DNA from: Proteobacteria bacterium UBA7415
GTDB taxonomy: Bacteria > Pseudomonadota > Gammaproteobacteria > Arenicellales > Arenicellaceae
NCBI GenBank assembly: GCA_002470515.1
Contig: DKML01000016.1
Coordinates: forward strand, 1 to 64,000
Direction: 5' to 3'
Length of the DNA: 64,000 bases
Part shown: positions 63,913 to 64,000 of the stretch, piece after piece
Layout of the letters: every line of letters starts with the position of its first letter
Position numbering within the stretch: position 1 is the first letter of the stretch
Made by a program: the position numbers and the translations under genes
Notes under the pieces: model-generated
What the model was told of the DNA's origin: nothing
Database searches by the model: none
Seen by the model: only the letters and a program-made list of their open reading frames with translations

Positions 63913-64000
63913 TTATGTATCTGAATCGTCGTCTTTAAGTACTTGGCTGAAGTCGTAGGTAGGCACCAAACGCGCCTTATCCATATCGGCAAAGGCTAGC
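63913..64000 (-). CDS. rimP: ribosome maturation factor RimP, C-terminal end (partial)
   Basis: The last 28 residues read LAFADMDKARLVPTYDFSQ, then a short acidic tail, then TAA at 63915-63913. The KARLVP motif is typical of the RimP C-terminal SH3-like domain, and the place before nusA agrees. The rest lies outside the window. Confidence 0.9.
   Translation of the reverse strand, partial: LAFADMDKARLVPTYDFSQVLKDDDSDT

Overview
The window is a piece of a gammaproteobacterial chromosome, most likely from a free-living marine heterotroph. The evidence is the gene content: LptD, SurA, UbiK, the AmgK-MurU cell-wall recycling pair, GlnK-AmtB-TorF, a cobalamin-riboswitch TonB receptor, ComM, and the rimP-nusA-infB-rbfA-truB-rpsO-pnp order. 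GatCAB, a delta-class carbonic anhydrase and GcdH suit a marine lineage outside the enterics. I cannot name a genus from sequence alone. Most of the window is ordinary core chromosome. No tRNA, rRNA, CRISPR array or complete insertion sequence was seen.

Layout. Positions 1-2100 are the edge of an AT-rich integrated element: a decayed integrase fragment, an unknown 106-residue gene, an intact tyrosine recombinase, and direct repeats beside the 3' end of guaA, a common integration target. Positions 2110-8650 hold guaBA, pyruvate kinase and surA, with a 19-bp tandem repeat between pyk and surA. Positions 8740-23240 are a cell-envelope block: lptD, divergent amgK-murU (MurNAc salvage), then lipB, ybeD, dacA, mltB, rodA, mrdA and mreDCB, all on the minus strand. 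GatCAB (23241-26560) diverges from mreB. Next come a thioesterase, a TrhA/HlyIII protein, GcdH, sucCD, a FadJ-like multifunctional protein, DMT transporters and an EF-G of the second (FusA2-like) type.

Positions 30286-41592 contain three genes for exported proteins broken by in-frame stop codons. They are a delta-class carbonic anhydrase with one amber codon, a Tat-signal protein with one opal codon, and a more degraded lipocalin. Positions 42226-47532 form a vitamin B12 uptake locus: sigma-70 promoter, cobalamin riboswitch, btuB-like receptor, and a FecCD permease, ATPase and binding lipoprotein. Positions 47558-53777 hold comM, a LysR regulator, amtB-glnK, torF and ubiK. Between glnK and torF are two divergent sigma-54 promoters with NtrC-like dyads between them, a clear nitrogen-control switch. 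The right end (55161-64000) is the pnp-rpsO-truB-rbfA-infB-nusA-rimP translation and RNA-metabolism operon, read leftward.

The points most worth a second look are the sigma-54/NtrC divergent control region, the nonsense-interrupted secreted-protein genes (especially the otherwise intact carbonic anhydrase), the guaA-adjacent integrase with arm-like repeats, a probably leaderless guaB transcript, and the 19-bp tandem repeat upstream of pyk. I did not find a convincing wholly new multi-gene system.
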